DNA from: Anaerolineaceae bacterium
GTDB lineage: Bacteria > Chloroflexota > Anaerolineae > Aggregatilineales > Phototrophicaceae
Direction: 5' to 3'
DNA length: 64,000 bases
Assembly (NCBI GenBank): GCA_020634135.1
Contig: JACKCG010000007.1
Span: 1 to 64,000 of the forward strand
The notes beneath the pieces are model-generated. The model was not told the origin of the DNA and did not search any database. It saw only the letters and a program-made list of their open reading frames with translations. Positions within the stretch are counted from its first letter, which is position 1; each line of letters starts with the position of its first letter. This document shows positions 17,820 to 25,233 of this stretch, in pieces. The position numbers and the translations under genes are program-made.

Positions 17820-19061
17820 TTATTCCCACCGTTTGAAAATCAGGGAAACGTTATGCCCCCCAAAGCCAAACGAATTGCTCATCACATGCGTGCCCTGAAT
17901 CGCCCGCGCCTGGTTTGGCACATAGTCCAGGTCGCATTCCGGGTCAGGCTCATGCAGGTTAATCGTCGGCGGCGCGACCTGATCTTGAAGCACCATCACG
18001 GAGAAAACCGCTTCCAGTGCGGCGGTGGCGCCCATGCCATGCCCGGTCATACTCTTGGTGGAACTCATCGGGACTTGATAGGCATAATCACCAAACACTC
18101 GTTTTACTGCTTTCGTTTCCATGACATCATTAAGCGCCGTTGCCGTGCCGTGCGCGTTAATGTAGCTGATGTCGGTGGGAGTCAGCCCGGCATCATCCAG
18201 CGCCATCTGAATGGCAGCGCTGGCGCCCTTGCCTTCCGGGTCAGGCGCGGTGACGTGGAACGAATCCGAAGTCGAACCGTAGCCCACGATTTCCGCCAGA
18301 ATCATCGCTCCGCGCGCTTTGGCCGATTCGAGTTCCTCCAAAACCAGGACACCGCCACCCTCGCTAAACACCAACCCGGTACGGTCTTTATCAAACGGGC
18401 GCGAAGCCATACACGGATCATCATTCAAGCGGGACATCGCCCCCACCCGGTCAAACGCGGCGATACCAATCGGGATAATTGGCGCGTCCGAACATCCAGC
18501 CAGTGACCGATCTAGCCGTCCCCAGCGAATCAGGTCAAAAGCGTGGCCGATACAGTCCGCGCCCGTTGCACAGGCCGAAATCGGGGTATATGAAGGCCCG
18601 GTCAAGCCATATTCGATTCCAATCAGGTCGCTACCACCGTTGACCATCAGCATCGGAATGCCGAAAGGCGTGATTCGGCGCGGATCACCTGTCTCAAAAA
18701 TTAACTTGGCCTGTTCATAGTAACTTTCCACCCCGCCCACCGACGAACCCACAATCACGCCACTGCGGCTGCGGTTTTCATCGGTGATTTCCAGGCCGGA
18801 ATGCTGCATCGCCTCTTTAGCGGCGGCCAGCGCGAAATGCTGGTAACGATCCCGGCGGCGGACTTCCTTCGGGGGCATAAAGTCCGCCGGATTCCAGTCC
18901 TTCACTTCAGCCGCGATCTTCACCAGGTAATTCGTGGGGTCAAAGCGCGTAATCGGGCCGATTCCGCACTGCCCGGCTTTGATCGCGTCCCATGTTTCTG
19001 CTACCGTATGGCCTAACGCCGTGACCATCCCCAGGCCGGTCACGACAACTCGTCTGGTCAT
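17820..19061 (-). CDS. fabF: Beta-ketoacyl-ACP synthase II
   Basis: A 413-residue condensing enzyme of type II fatty acid synthesis, joining malonyl-ACP to acyl-ACP. The Cys-His-His triad is visible: Cys in ISACATGAD, His in INAHGTATALND and His in MTGHGMGATAALEA, followed by the glycine-rich SNSFGFGGHN near the C-terminus. Length and motifs are standard for FabF. It precedes rnc by 8 bases, so the two form an operon. The acpP gene that often precedes fabF-rnc is absent here: the preceding 190 bases carry no gene before moaX. The start ATG 19061 is supported by the MTRRVVVTGLGMVT beginning. Confidence 0.97.
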   Translation of the reverse strand: MTRRVVVTGLGMVTALGHTVAETWDAIKAGQCGIGPITRFDPTNYLVKIAAEVKDWNPADFMPPKEVRRRDRYQHFALAAAKEAMQHSGLEITDENRSRSGVIVGSSVGGVESYYEQAKLIFETGDPRRITPFGIPMLMVNGGSDLIGIEYGLTGPSYTPISACATGADCIGHAFDLIRWGRLDRSLAGCSDAPIIPIGIAAFDRVGAMSRLNDDPCMASRPFDKDRTGLVFSEGGGVLVLEELESAKARGAMILAEIVGYGSTSDSFHVTAPDPEGKGASAAIQMALDDAGLTPTDISYINAHGTATALNDVMETKAVKRVFGDYAYQVPMSSTKSMTGHGMGATAALEAVFSVMVLQDQVAPPTINLHEPDPECDLDYVPNQARAIQGTHVMSNSFGFGGHNVSLIFKRWE

Positions 19062-19254
19062 GAGGTCGTCCTCTCATTCTGTCGTAAAATATCGTGATTG
19101 AATACCGGTTTTCGTTTTATGCCTGAACCCCGAAGACAACAATTCGGTTCACTATGCAGAACAAAATACTGAGTCTATTTTACTGAAAATGACACCTTCC
19201 CTGGATAGGACTTTCGCTTCTGATAGCGGAATTATGGCAACTTTCGTCGGGTCA

Positions 19255-19980
19255 TCAGCCGTCGGCACGATCTTCCGGGCTGGGGTGATAATGCCCCTCA
19301 ACCCACGTTTCCCCCTTCGGCCCGAATTCCTTTTTCCAGACCGGGACAATCTCTTTCAGCCGGTCAATACCGTAACGTGCCGCCTCAAAACACCCCTGAT
19401 CCCGATGACCGGAAGAACAGGCGATCAAGATGGTATTCTGCCCGACTTCGAGTCTACCTACGCGCTGCACAATCGCAATCCCCTGTACCAGCGGCCACTG
19501 CGCCCGAATCTCTTCCGCGACCTGGCGCATTTTCGCCAGCGCCATCGGCTCATAGGCTTCATATTCCAGTCGTTGGGTATGCAAAGTCCCGTTCTGCCGG
19601 TTGGTTTCGCCCCGTACCATACCACTGAACACGCAAACCGCGCCCGTCTCCGGCACGGTGATTGCGGCAACCAGTTCGTCGGTACTTACCGGCGCATCCG
19701 CCAGTCGAAAAATCTCCGGGTATGCCCCGGAGCCACCGCTGACCGGCGGGAAAAAGGCCACTTCGTCGCCTTCTTTGACGGCATCCTCCGCAAAGGCGTA
19801 CTCCTGATTGACCGCCGCTATCGCTGCCGCCATGTAATCCGCCATGTCCGGGTGCAGGCTGACCACCGCCCGGCGCACGCCGTCCACCGTCGCCTCGCTA
19901 TCCGGCACATCCACCACCAACCGGTTGCTACCGACCATATCCTTCAGGTTCGCAAACAATAACACATTGATTCGCATCAT
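19255..19980 (-). CDS. moaX: Fused molybdopterin synthase MoaD-MoaE
   Basis: A 241-residue fusion of both molybdopterin synthase subunits. Residues 1-83 are a ubiquitin-like MoaD (MRINVLLFANLKD, ending VAFFPPVSGG with Gly82-Gly83). Residues 90-241 are MoaE (GAVCVFSGMVRGETN, HRDQGCFEAARYGIDRLK, PVWKKEFGPKGETWVEG). The complex adds two sulfurs to cyclic pyranopterin monophosphate. MoaD must expose a C-terminal Gly-Gly to carry the thiocarboxylate; here it is internal, so cleavage after Gly83 is expected, as reported for mycobacterial MoaX. Its ATG overlaps the moaC stop (TAATG), so translation is coupled. Confidence 0.93.
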   Translation of the reverse strand: MMRINVLLFANLKDMVGSNRLVVDVPDSEATVDGVRRAVVSLHPDMADYMAAAIAAVNQEYAFAEDAVKEGDEVAFFPPVSGGSGAYPEIFRLADAPVSTDELVAAITVPETGAVCVFSGMVRGETNRQNGTLHTQRLEYEAYEPMALAKMRQVAEEIRAQWPLVQGIAIVQRVGRLEVGQNTILIACSSGHRDQGCFEAARYGIDRLKEIVPVWKKEFGPKGETWVEGHYHPSPEDRADG

Positions 19981-20462
19981 TACGCTTCCGCTACATAATC
20001 ACCATGTTGGCCGCCATGCTTTTCCAGGAGTCGAATATCGCCAATCCGCATTCCCCGGTCAACCGCCTTCGCCATATCATAAATTGTGAGCGCCGCGACA
20101 CTCACGGCGGTCAGCGCCTCCATCTCCACCCCGGTTTTCCCGGTGGTGCGGGTCGTGGCCGTAATCGTGACGGCGCTGCGCTCGACATCCACTGCTAATT
20201 CTACCGCAATATGCGTTAAGGATAGCGGATGGCACAATGGAATCAACTCAGCCGTTTTCTTCGCGCCCATAATACCCGCCAGCCGCGCGACGGTCAGCAC
20301 ATCGCCTTTCTTCAGCGCGCCTTCCTGGATGAGCCGCATGGTTTCCGGCTGCATATAGACCGCGCCCGCCGCCACCGCCAGCCGTTCGGTTTCCGGTTTC
20401 GCGCCCACGTCTACCATACGCGCCCTGCCCTGCTGGTCGAGATGGGTCAACTGATCATCCAT
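19980..20462 (-). CDS. moaC: Cyclic pyranopterin monophosphate synthase
   Basis: A 160-residue enzyme for the second half of step one in molybdenum cofactor synthesis, turning the MoaA product into cyclic pyranopterin monophosphate. Family blocks are clear: LTHLDQQGRARMVDVGAK, IPLCHPLSLTHI, GKTGVEMEALTAVSVAALTIYDM and the terminal LLEKHGG. Length matches E. coli MoaC (161). GGGGAG lies 6 bases before ATG 20462. It overlaps moaX by one base. moaA is not in the window; moeA is 17 kb away. It diverges from ftsY across a 121-base region containing likely promoters for both. Confidence 0.97.
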   Translation of the reverse strand: MDDQLTHLDQQGRARMVDVGAKPETERLAVAAGAVYMQPETMRLIQEGALKKGDVLTVARLAGIMGAKKTAELIPLCHPLSLTHIAVELAVDVERSAVTITATTRTTGKTGVEMEALTAVSVAALTIYDMAKAVDRGMRIGDIRLLEKHGGQHGDYVAEA

Positions 20463-20483
20463 GTGTATCTCCCCTTCAACTGG

Positions 20484-20489
20484 ATTATA
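20484..20489 (-). promoter_or_regulatory. Possible -10 element for moaC
   Basis: TATAAT reads on the minus strand at 20484-20489, about 22 bases before the moaC start. No good -35 box stands at the right distance. The leader would be too short for a molybdenum-cofactor riboswitch. Confidence 0.35.
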
Positions 20490-20513
20490 TCGCAGCCCTG
20501 AGTAGGAGCAGGG

Positions 20514-20542
20514 TTGTTTTGCACCCCTGCCCTGTGTATACT
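20514..20542 (+). promoter_or_regulatory. Sigma-70-like promoter for ftsY
   Basis: TTGTTT (20514-20519) and TATACT (20537-20542) are separated by 17 bases, placing the transcription start about 35 bases before the ftsY start codon. Confidence 0.6.
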
Positions 20543-20583
20543 GATTCTACTATTTTGCCGGGAAATCACTGGAGAAACCATTC

Positions 20584-21486
20584 TTGGGTATTTTTCGCAG
20601 CGGGCTTTCAAAAACGCGCCAATCCTTCTTTGGTCGCATCACCCAGATGCTCGGCCAGAGCGAGATTGATGAGGACACCTGGGATGACGTAGAAGCGATT
20701 TTGATCCAGGCTGATCTGGGCGTTGCCACGACTCAGCAAGTCATGGATGACCTCAAAACACGGGTCAAGCGCGAAGGCATTACCCGCACTGACCAGCTAC
20801 AACCGGTTCTGAAACAAATCCTGCGCGAACTGCTGGATTTCCCGCCGCCGATGAATATCAGCGGACGACCATTATCTATCATTTTGATTGTTGGCGTCAA
20901 TGGGTCGGGCAAGACCACCTCCATCGCCAAGCTGGCGAATCGGTTGAACCGCGCCGGGCGTAAGGTCATGCTGGCGGCGGGAGACACCTTCCGCGCCGCC
21001 GCGATTGAACAGCTTCAAACCTGGGGCGAGCGTGTTGGTGTGCCGGTCATTGCCGGGAAACCCGGTGGCGACCCGGCAGCACTGGTGTATGATGCGACGG
21101 CTTCTGCCAACGCACGCAGCAACGACATCCTGATTATAGATACCGCCGGACGCTTGCACACCAATTACAACCTGATGGAAGAACTCGCCAAAATCCGTTC
21201 GGTTTCGCGCAAGGTGATCGCGGATGCTCCGCACGAAGTCCTGCTGGTGCTGGATGGCACTACCGGGCAGAATGCCCTGCAACAGGCGCAGAAGTTCCGC
21301 GAATTGGTGGATGTCACCGGCGTCATCGTCACCAAACTGGACGGCACAGCCAAAGGCGGCATGGTGTTCGCTATTTTCACCGAGTTGGGACTGCCGGTGC
21401 ATTACGTCGGTCTGGGTGAAAAAGTGGACGACTTGGTGCTGTTTAACCCGGATAATTTCGTAGATAGCCTGTTTGACGAGAATTAG
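20584..21486 (+). CDS. ftsY: Signal recognition particle receptor FtsY
   Basis: A 300-residue SRP receptor GTPase that docks ribosome-SRP complexes at the membrane. It has the helical N domain (1-90) and the G domain: G1 GVNGSGKTTSIAKLA, DTFRAAAIEQLQTW, G3 DTAGRLHTN and G4 TKLDGTAKGG. The long acidic A domain of E. coli FtsY is absent, so this is the short form common outside proteobacteria. The start is TTG 20584 with GGAGA 6-7 bases upstream. Its partner ffh is not in the window. It heads a plus-strand run with the methyltransferase and prfB. Confidence 0.97.
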   Translation: MGIFRSGLSKTRQSFFGRITQMLGQSEIDEDTWDDVEAILIQADLGVATTQQVMDDLKTRVKREGITRTDQLQPVLKQILRELLDFPPPMNISGRPLSIILIVGVNGSGKTTSIAKLANRLNRAGRKVMLAAGDTFRAAAIEQLQTWGERVGVPVIAGKPGGDPAALVYDATASANARSNDILIIDTAGRLHTNYNLMEELAKIRSVSRKVIADAPHEVLLVLDGTTGQNALQQAQKFRELVDVTGVIVTKLDGTAKGGMVFAIFTELGLPVHYVGLGEKVDDLVLFNPDNFVDSLFDEN

Positions 21487-21551
21487 GTACGGCATTTCCG
21501 CATGGCATACACCAACCGGAACTTCAGAATAGAGGTGCAGTCGCAAAATCA

Positions 21552-22352
21552 ATGTCTCACTCGTTTGAAACCATTACCAGCTTTCAAAATCCAAAAGTCA
21601 AGCTGATCCGAAAGCTGCGTGACAAACGTGAGCGCGATAAAAGCGGCTTGTTCGTTCTGGATTACAGCCGGGATTTTGAAAAAGCCCTATCGAATGGGTA
21701 TCAAACTGAGTTTATCCTTTACTGCCCGGAGATAGCCGGGACACCGCCCCACCTCCTGCAACACAGCGGCGGCGTGATCTACACCGTCTCCCAGGACATT
21801 CTGCAAAAAGCCAGCTACCGGGAAAACCCAACCGGCATGGTGGCCGTGATGCGGCAAAAACCTATCCGCCAGGCGCGTGATCTGGCCGGTCTGGATGTGC
21901 CGCTGGTGCTGGGGCTGGTAGACTTACGAAAACCGGGTAATATCGGGGCGCTCCTGCGTTCGGCAGACGCGGCGGGCGTGGGCGCGGTGCTGCTCATTGA
22001 CTGCACGCTCGACCTGTATAACCCCAATCTGATTCGCAGCAGTACCGGGGCCTGTTTTCTGGATCATATCTACACCTTGACCACTGCCGAGGCATTGGCC
22101 TTTTTCACAGCGGCGGGCTACACCACCCTGGCCGCCACGCCCCAGGGCAGCGCCGACCTGTATAGTATTCAGATCAGTAAAAAAACAGCGATCATCCTGG
22201 GAACGGAAGATACCGGGCTGGATGACCAGTGGCTGAATCACTGCACCCAGCGGGTGAAAATCCCCATGAATGGGAAAATCGCTGACTCGCTCAATGTATC
22301 GGTTTCGGGCGCGATTTTGATGTATGAAGCCTACCGACAGCAGCAACGGTAA
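21552..22352 (+). CDS. SpoU/TrmH-family RNA 2'-O-methyltransferase
   Basis: A 266-residue SPOUT methyltransferase. An N-terminal substrate-binding domain (1-100, beginning with the typical SFQNPKVKLIRKLRDKR) is followed by the knotted SAM-binding domain. The three SpoU motifs are present: LVDLRKPGNIGALLRSAD, LGTEDTGL and IPMNGKIADSLNVSVSGAI. It most likely methylates a ribose in 23S rRNA or tRNA; the exact nucleotide cannot be read from sequence. The conserved Asn and Arg of motif 1 and the Ser-Leu-Asn-Val of motif 3 are intact. It follows ftsY by 65 bases and is probably co-transcribed. Confidence 0.92.
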   Translation: MSHSFETITSFQNPKVKLIRKLRDKRERDKSGLFVLDYSRDFEKALSNGYQTEFILYCPEIAGTPPHLLQHSGGVIYTVSQDILQKASYRENPTGMVAVMRQKPIRQARDLAGLDVPLVLGLVDLRKPGNIGALLRSADAAGVGAVLLIDCTLDLYNPNLIRSSTGACFLDHIYTLTTAEALAFFTAAGYTTLAATPQGSADLYSIQISKKTAIILGTEDTGLDDQWLNHCTQRVKIPMNGKIADSLNVSVSGAILMYEAYRQQQR

Positions 22353-22436
22353 CAACTACCGTAAAAACGCACCCCCCTGTAAGATGTTAGATAAATGAGG
22401 AGACGGCGGCCCACCAACTGGCCGCGATAACAGACA

Positions 22437-23537
22437 ATGAGCCAACTCACCAATCAGTTTCGGGACATGCAAATCGAAATCAAAGCATTGATGCAGCGCC
22501 TCGATATTGAGGGGAAAACGCAGCAAGCCAACGCACTAGAGAAACAAACAACGGCCACTGATTTCTGGAACAACCCTGACCAGGCACGGGAAGTCACCCA
22601 AGAACTGGCCCGCTTAAAAGATGAGATTGCCGTCTGGGAGAAACTGGCGCACCGCATTAATGACGCGCTGGAACTCTCCGAGATGGATGATACATCGCTG
22701 GACAAAGAGCTGGACACCGAATATCAGGCATTGACTGCTGTGGTTGAACGTATGTCCATACAGGCCATGTTCACGGGCGACCATGACGCCGAAAACGCGA
22801 TTCTGGCGATCCACGCCGGGGCGGGTGGCACCGAAGCGCAGGACTGGGCGCAAATGCTGGAACGCATGTACCTGCGCTGGGCCGAACAGAATACCTACAA
22901 AATCGAGATTATTGAACGGATGGAAGGTGAAGAAGCCGGGATTAAGAGCGTGACCATGAGTATCAAGGGAAGTTACGCTTATGGCTACTTGCAGAGTGAA
23001 CAGGGGGTTCACCGCCTGGTACGCATCAGCCCATTTGACGCCGCCAACCGCCGCCATACCTCATTCGCTAAAGTCGAACTCTGGCCGGATATTCAGGGTA
23101 TGATTGACATTGAAATCAACGAGAAAGACCTGCGGATCGATACCTACCGGGCCGGGGGCGCGGGCGGCCAGCATGTGCAGAAGAACGATACGGCGGTGCG
23201 CATCACCCACATTCCCACCAATACAGTCGTGCAGTGCCAGAACCAGCGCAGCCAGCTTCAGAACCGGGAACGCGCTATGCAAATCCTCAAAGCGCGTTTA
23301 TACGAAATGGAACGCAAGAAGCAGGAAGCCGAACTCGCGGTTCTTAAAGGGGAAAACGTGGACGCCGGGTGGGGCAACCAGATTCGCTCCTACGTGCTGC
23401 ACCCCTACCAGATGGTGAAAGACCACCGCACCGATTACGAAGTCGGGAACACGGGCGCAGTGCTGGATGGTCGGTTGAACGATTTCATGGAATCGTATTT
23501 ACGCGCCAAAATGGAACGACTGCACACCACACCCTAG
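22437..23537 (+). CDS. prfB: Peptide chain release factor 2
   Basis: A 366-residue class I release factor that ends translation at UGA and UAA. RF2 identity comes from SPF in RISPFDAANRRHTSFA (codon-reading tripeptide) and from the peptidyl-hydrolysis motif GGQ in RAGGAGGQHVQKND. Many bacterial prfB genes contain an in-frame UGA near codon 26 that needs a +1 frameshift for autoregulation. Here the equivalent place reads continuously (MQRLDIEGK), so the gene is not frameshift-controlled. The ribosome binding site before ATG 22437 is weak; GAGGAGA is about 30 bases upstream. N-terminal length agrees with E. coli RF2. Confidence 0.96.
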   Translation: MSQLTNQFRDMQIEIKALMQRLDIEGKTQQANALEKQTTATDFWNNPDQAREVTQELARLKDEIAVWEKLAHRINDALELSEMDDTSLDKELDTEYQALTAVVERMSIQAMFTGDHDAENAILAIHAGAGGTEAQDWAQMLERMYLRWAEQNTYKIEIIERMEGEEAGIKSVTMSIKGSYAYGYLQSEQGVHRLVRISPFDAANRRHTSFAKVELWPDIQGMIDIEINEKDLRIDTYRAGGAGGQHVQKNDTAVRITHIPTNTVVQCQNQRSQLQNRERAMQILKARLYEMERKKQEAELAVLKGENVDAGWGNQIRSYVLHPYQMVKDHRTDYEVGNTGAVLDGRLNDFMESYLRAKMERLHTTP

Positions 23538-23613
23538 TGATAGCGCGTCATCAGGGCGATTGATGCGCTCTGGTTATAATCAATAGCGGGTACAATTTTC
23601 AGGGGGAAACATC

Positions 23614-24948
23614 ATGAAACAAGACCCACCAGGCAAGAATCCCATCCAGAAAGGTGACAAAGAGCAGCCCCAGAAAGAGAGCGGCAAGCCCTCATTCGTC
23701 ACCTCTACGCCGGGCAGCAAGGAGCAGCCCCAGAAAGAGAGCGGCAAGCCCTCGTTTGTCACCTCTACGCCGGGCGGCAAAGAGCAGCCTCAGAAAGAGA
23801 GTGATAAGCCCTCATTCGTCACTTCTACCCCAGGGGGCAAGCCTACTCCATCCACTAAAGAAGGCATCACCAAAACGCCGCCGACCGGTAAACCAGCGGG
23901 CGGACTTGAGCCGACCCAGAGCCTATCAGCCGAGGACGCGGCAGAACAGGCGGCCAAGATCACCGCCGTGAAAACGCTCTACAGCGGCTTGATTAACCAG
24001 GTGAATTTATCCGACGTATCGGATCGAGTCACCCGGATCAGCCAGGATGTAGCCGACATGCCTGCCGACATCGCGGAAATTCGCAGCCGGGGCTATGCCT
24101 TCCGTTCCTACCTGGAACAGAAAACCGAGGTGATCTCGAACCAGTGGCAAGAAAACCAGGGTCAGATTAACCACATTATTCAGGAAGAAGCCGCCGCGCT
24201 GCGCCAGGAACTGGCAGGGGCAGAAGCCGGGGTTCACAAACTGGACGCGAATCCGCACCCAGCCTCAACGACCTTCCTGGAAAGCACGCTGAATGGCATT
24301 AAAGAAAAAGCCGACGCCGCAGAAAACCGGGTTACGGGGTTGTGCGCGGCAGTGGAGCAGGAAATCCAATCAACGCAGCGGCAGCTTACTGAAATCAAAT
24401 GGTTTCTTGACCAGAAAGACGAAGCCTGTTTTGACTTTTACGCGGGCGAGGCGCTGTTCCTGGCAGCCAAAGCGGAATGGACGGACAACCGGGATAAACC
24501 CGATGGCATCCTGTACCTCACCGATCAGCGCCTGATTTTTGAGCAAAAAGAAAAGACAGGCGGCGGTCTGTTCAAGCGAGGCGAAATGACGCAGGAAGTC
24601 GAATGGGAAATACCCCTCAGCGCAATTGAAGATGTGACGCCGGAAAACAAGGGCTTCCTGGGCGGCAAAGACATGCTCAACTTCACCCTGGGTTCGGGTG
24701 CGCCCTACTCCAAAATCACCGTCGAAGTCAAAGGCGGGGTGGATTGCAAATTCTGGGCGCGGCAGATTCAGCGCATGGTCAGCGGTGACGCGCAGGATGA
24801 ACGCGCTATTGAAGCCGACCCGGAACTGGTCGAGAAACTGCGCAGTGCCCCCACCGCCTGCCACATCTGCGGCGGCACACTGCCCGCAATCGTCGCCGGG
24901 CAATCCGCCGTTACCTGTGCGTACTGCGGGGCTGTGATTCGCATCTGA
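23614..24948 (+). CDS. Repeat-bearing coiled-coil zinc-ribbon protein, unknown role
   Basis: A 444-residue protein with no signal peptide. After a short basic start it has three near-identical 20-residue repeats (KEQPQKESGKPSFVTSTPGS type, residues 16-75), a Pro/Thr-rich linker, a helical coiled-coil region (about 105-270), a beta-rich segment (about 275-395) reminiscent of a GRAM/PH-like fold (DGILYLTDQRLIFEQKEK, SAIEDVTPENKG), and a C-terminal zinc ribbon (CHICGG and CAYCGA). The DGILYLTDQRLIF pattern is typical of short PH-like domains in bacterial proteins of unknown function. AGGGGG lies 8 bases before ATG 23614. A terminator follows at once, so it is separate from rpoC. No enzymatic motif is seen. 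Confidence 0.75.
   Translation: MKQDPPGKNPIQKGDKEQPQKESGKPSFVTSTPGSKEQPQKESGKPSFVTSTPGGKEQPQKESDKPSFVTSTPGGKPTPSTKEGITKTPPTGKPAGGLEPTQSLSAEDAAEQAAKITAVKTLYSGLINQVNLSDVSDRVTRISQDVADMPADIAEIRSRGYAFRSYLEQKTEVISNQWQENQGQINHIIQEEAAALRQELAGAEAGVHKLDANPHPASTTFLESTLNGIKEKADAAENRVTGLCAAVEQEIQSTQRQLTEIKWFLDQKDEACFDFYAGEALFLAAKAEWTDNRDKPDGILYLTDQRLIFEQKEKTGGGLFKRGEMTQEVEWEIPLSAIEDVTPENKGFLGGKDMLNFTLGSGAPYSKITVEVKGGVDCKFWARQIQRMVSGDAQDERAIEADPELVEKLRSAPTACHICGGTLPAIVAGQSAVTCAYCGAVIRI
23659..23838 (+). repeat. Three tandem 60-base coding repeats
   Basis: Units at 23659-23718, 23719-23778 and 23779-23838 are almost identical at both DNA and protein level and keep the reading frame. The high nucleotide identity implies recent duplication and probable copy-number instability. 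Confidence 0.95.
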
Positions 24949-24966
24949 CGTTTTGGGTGAACCATC

Positions 24967-25009
24967 TACCGGGTGGGCAGGCATTTTGACGGGCTTACCC
25001 GGTATTTTT
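24967..25009 (+). terminator. Intrinsic terminator upstream of rpoC
   Basis: TACCGGGT (24967-24974) pairs with ACCCGGTA (24997-25004), followed by TTTTT. It ends the zinc-ribbon gene and isolates rpoC. Confidence 0.75.
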
Positions 25010-25023
25010 GTTGAATCAATCTG

Positions 25024-25052
25024 TTGACACGTCCATTTAAAGCGTGTATAAT
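25024..25052 (+). promoter_or_regulatory. Perfect consensus sigma-70 promoter for rpoC
   Basis: TTGACA at 25024-25029 and TATAAT at 25047-25052 are both perfect and separated by the optimal 17 bases. The predicted start near 25059 leaves a leader of about 175 bases before the rpoC TTG codon. The leader shows no hairpin or known riboswitch pattern I can recognise, but its length leaves room for control. Confidence 0.88.
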
Positions 25053-25233
25053 TCCACCTACACATGATTACGAAATACAGGATTTACCGAACAATTTCGC
25101 AGCGTCGGAAGTTTATTTTCTGTCGCTGTTTTGTGTTCACTGTTGATAAAACTCCACCTTTTCGTTTTTGTTCAAGTGTCATCAAGCAGCCGAATCCAAC
25201 TAGATACCATATTTAGCGCAGAGGAGATGTCTC

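Noticed and set aside
19152..19349. A 65-codon basic frame between fabF and moaX
   Set aside because: It overlaps the moaX 3' end in another frame and has no ribosome site or known pattern.
20463..20583. Molybdenum-cofactor riboswitch before moaC
   Set aside because: The region between the likely moaC promoter and its start is about 20 bases, too short for the riboswitch fold.
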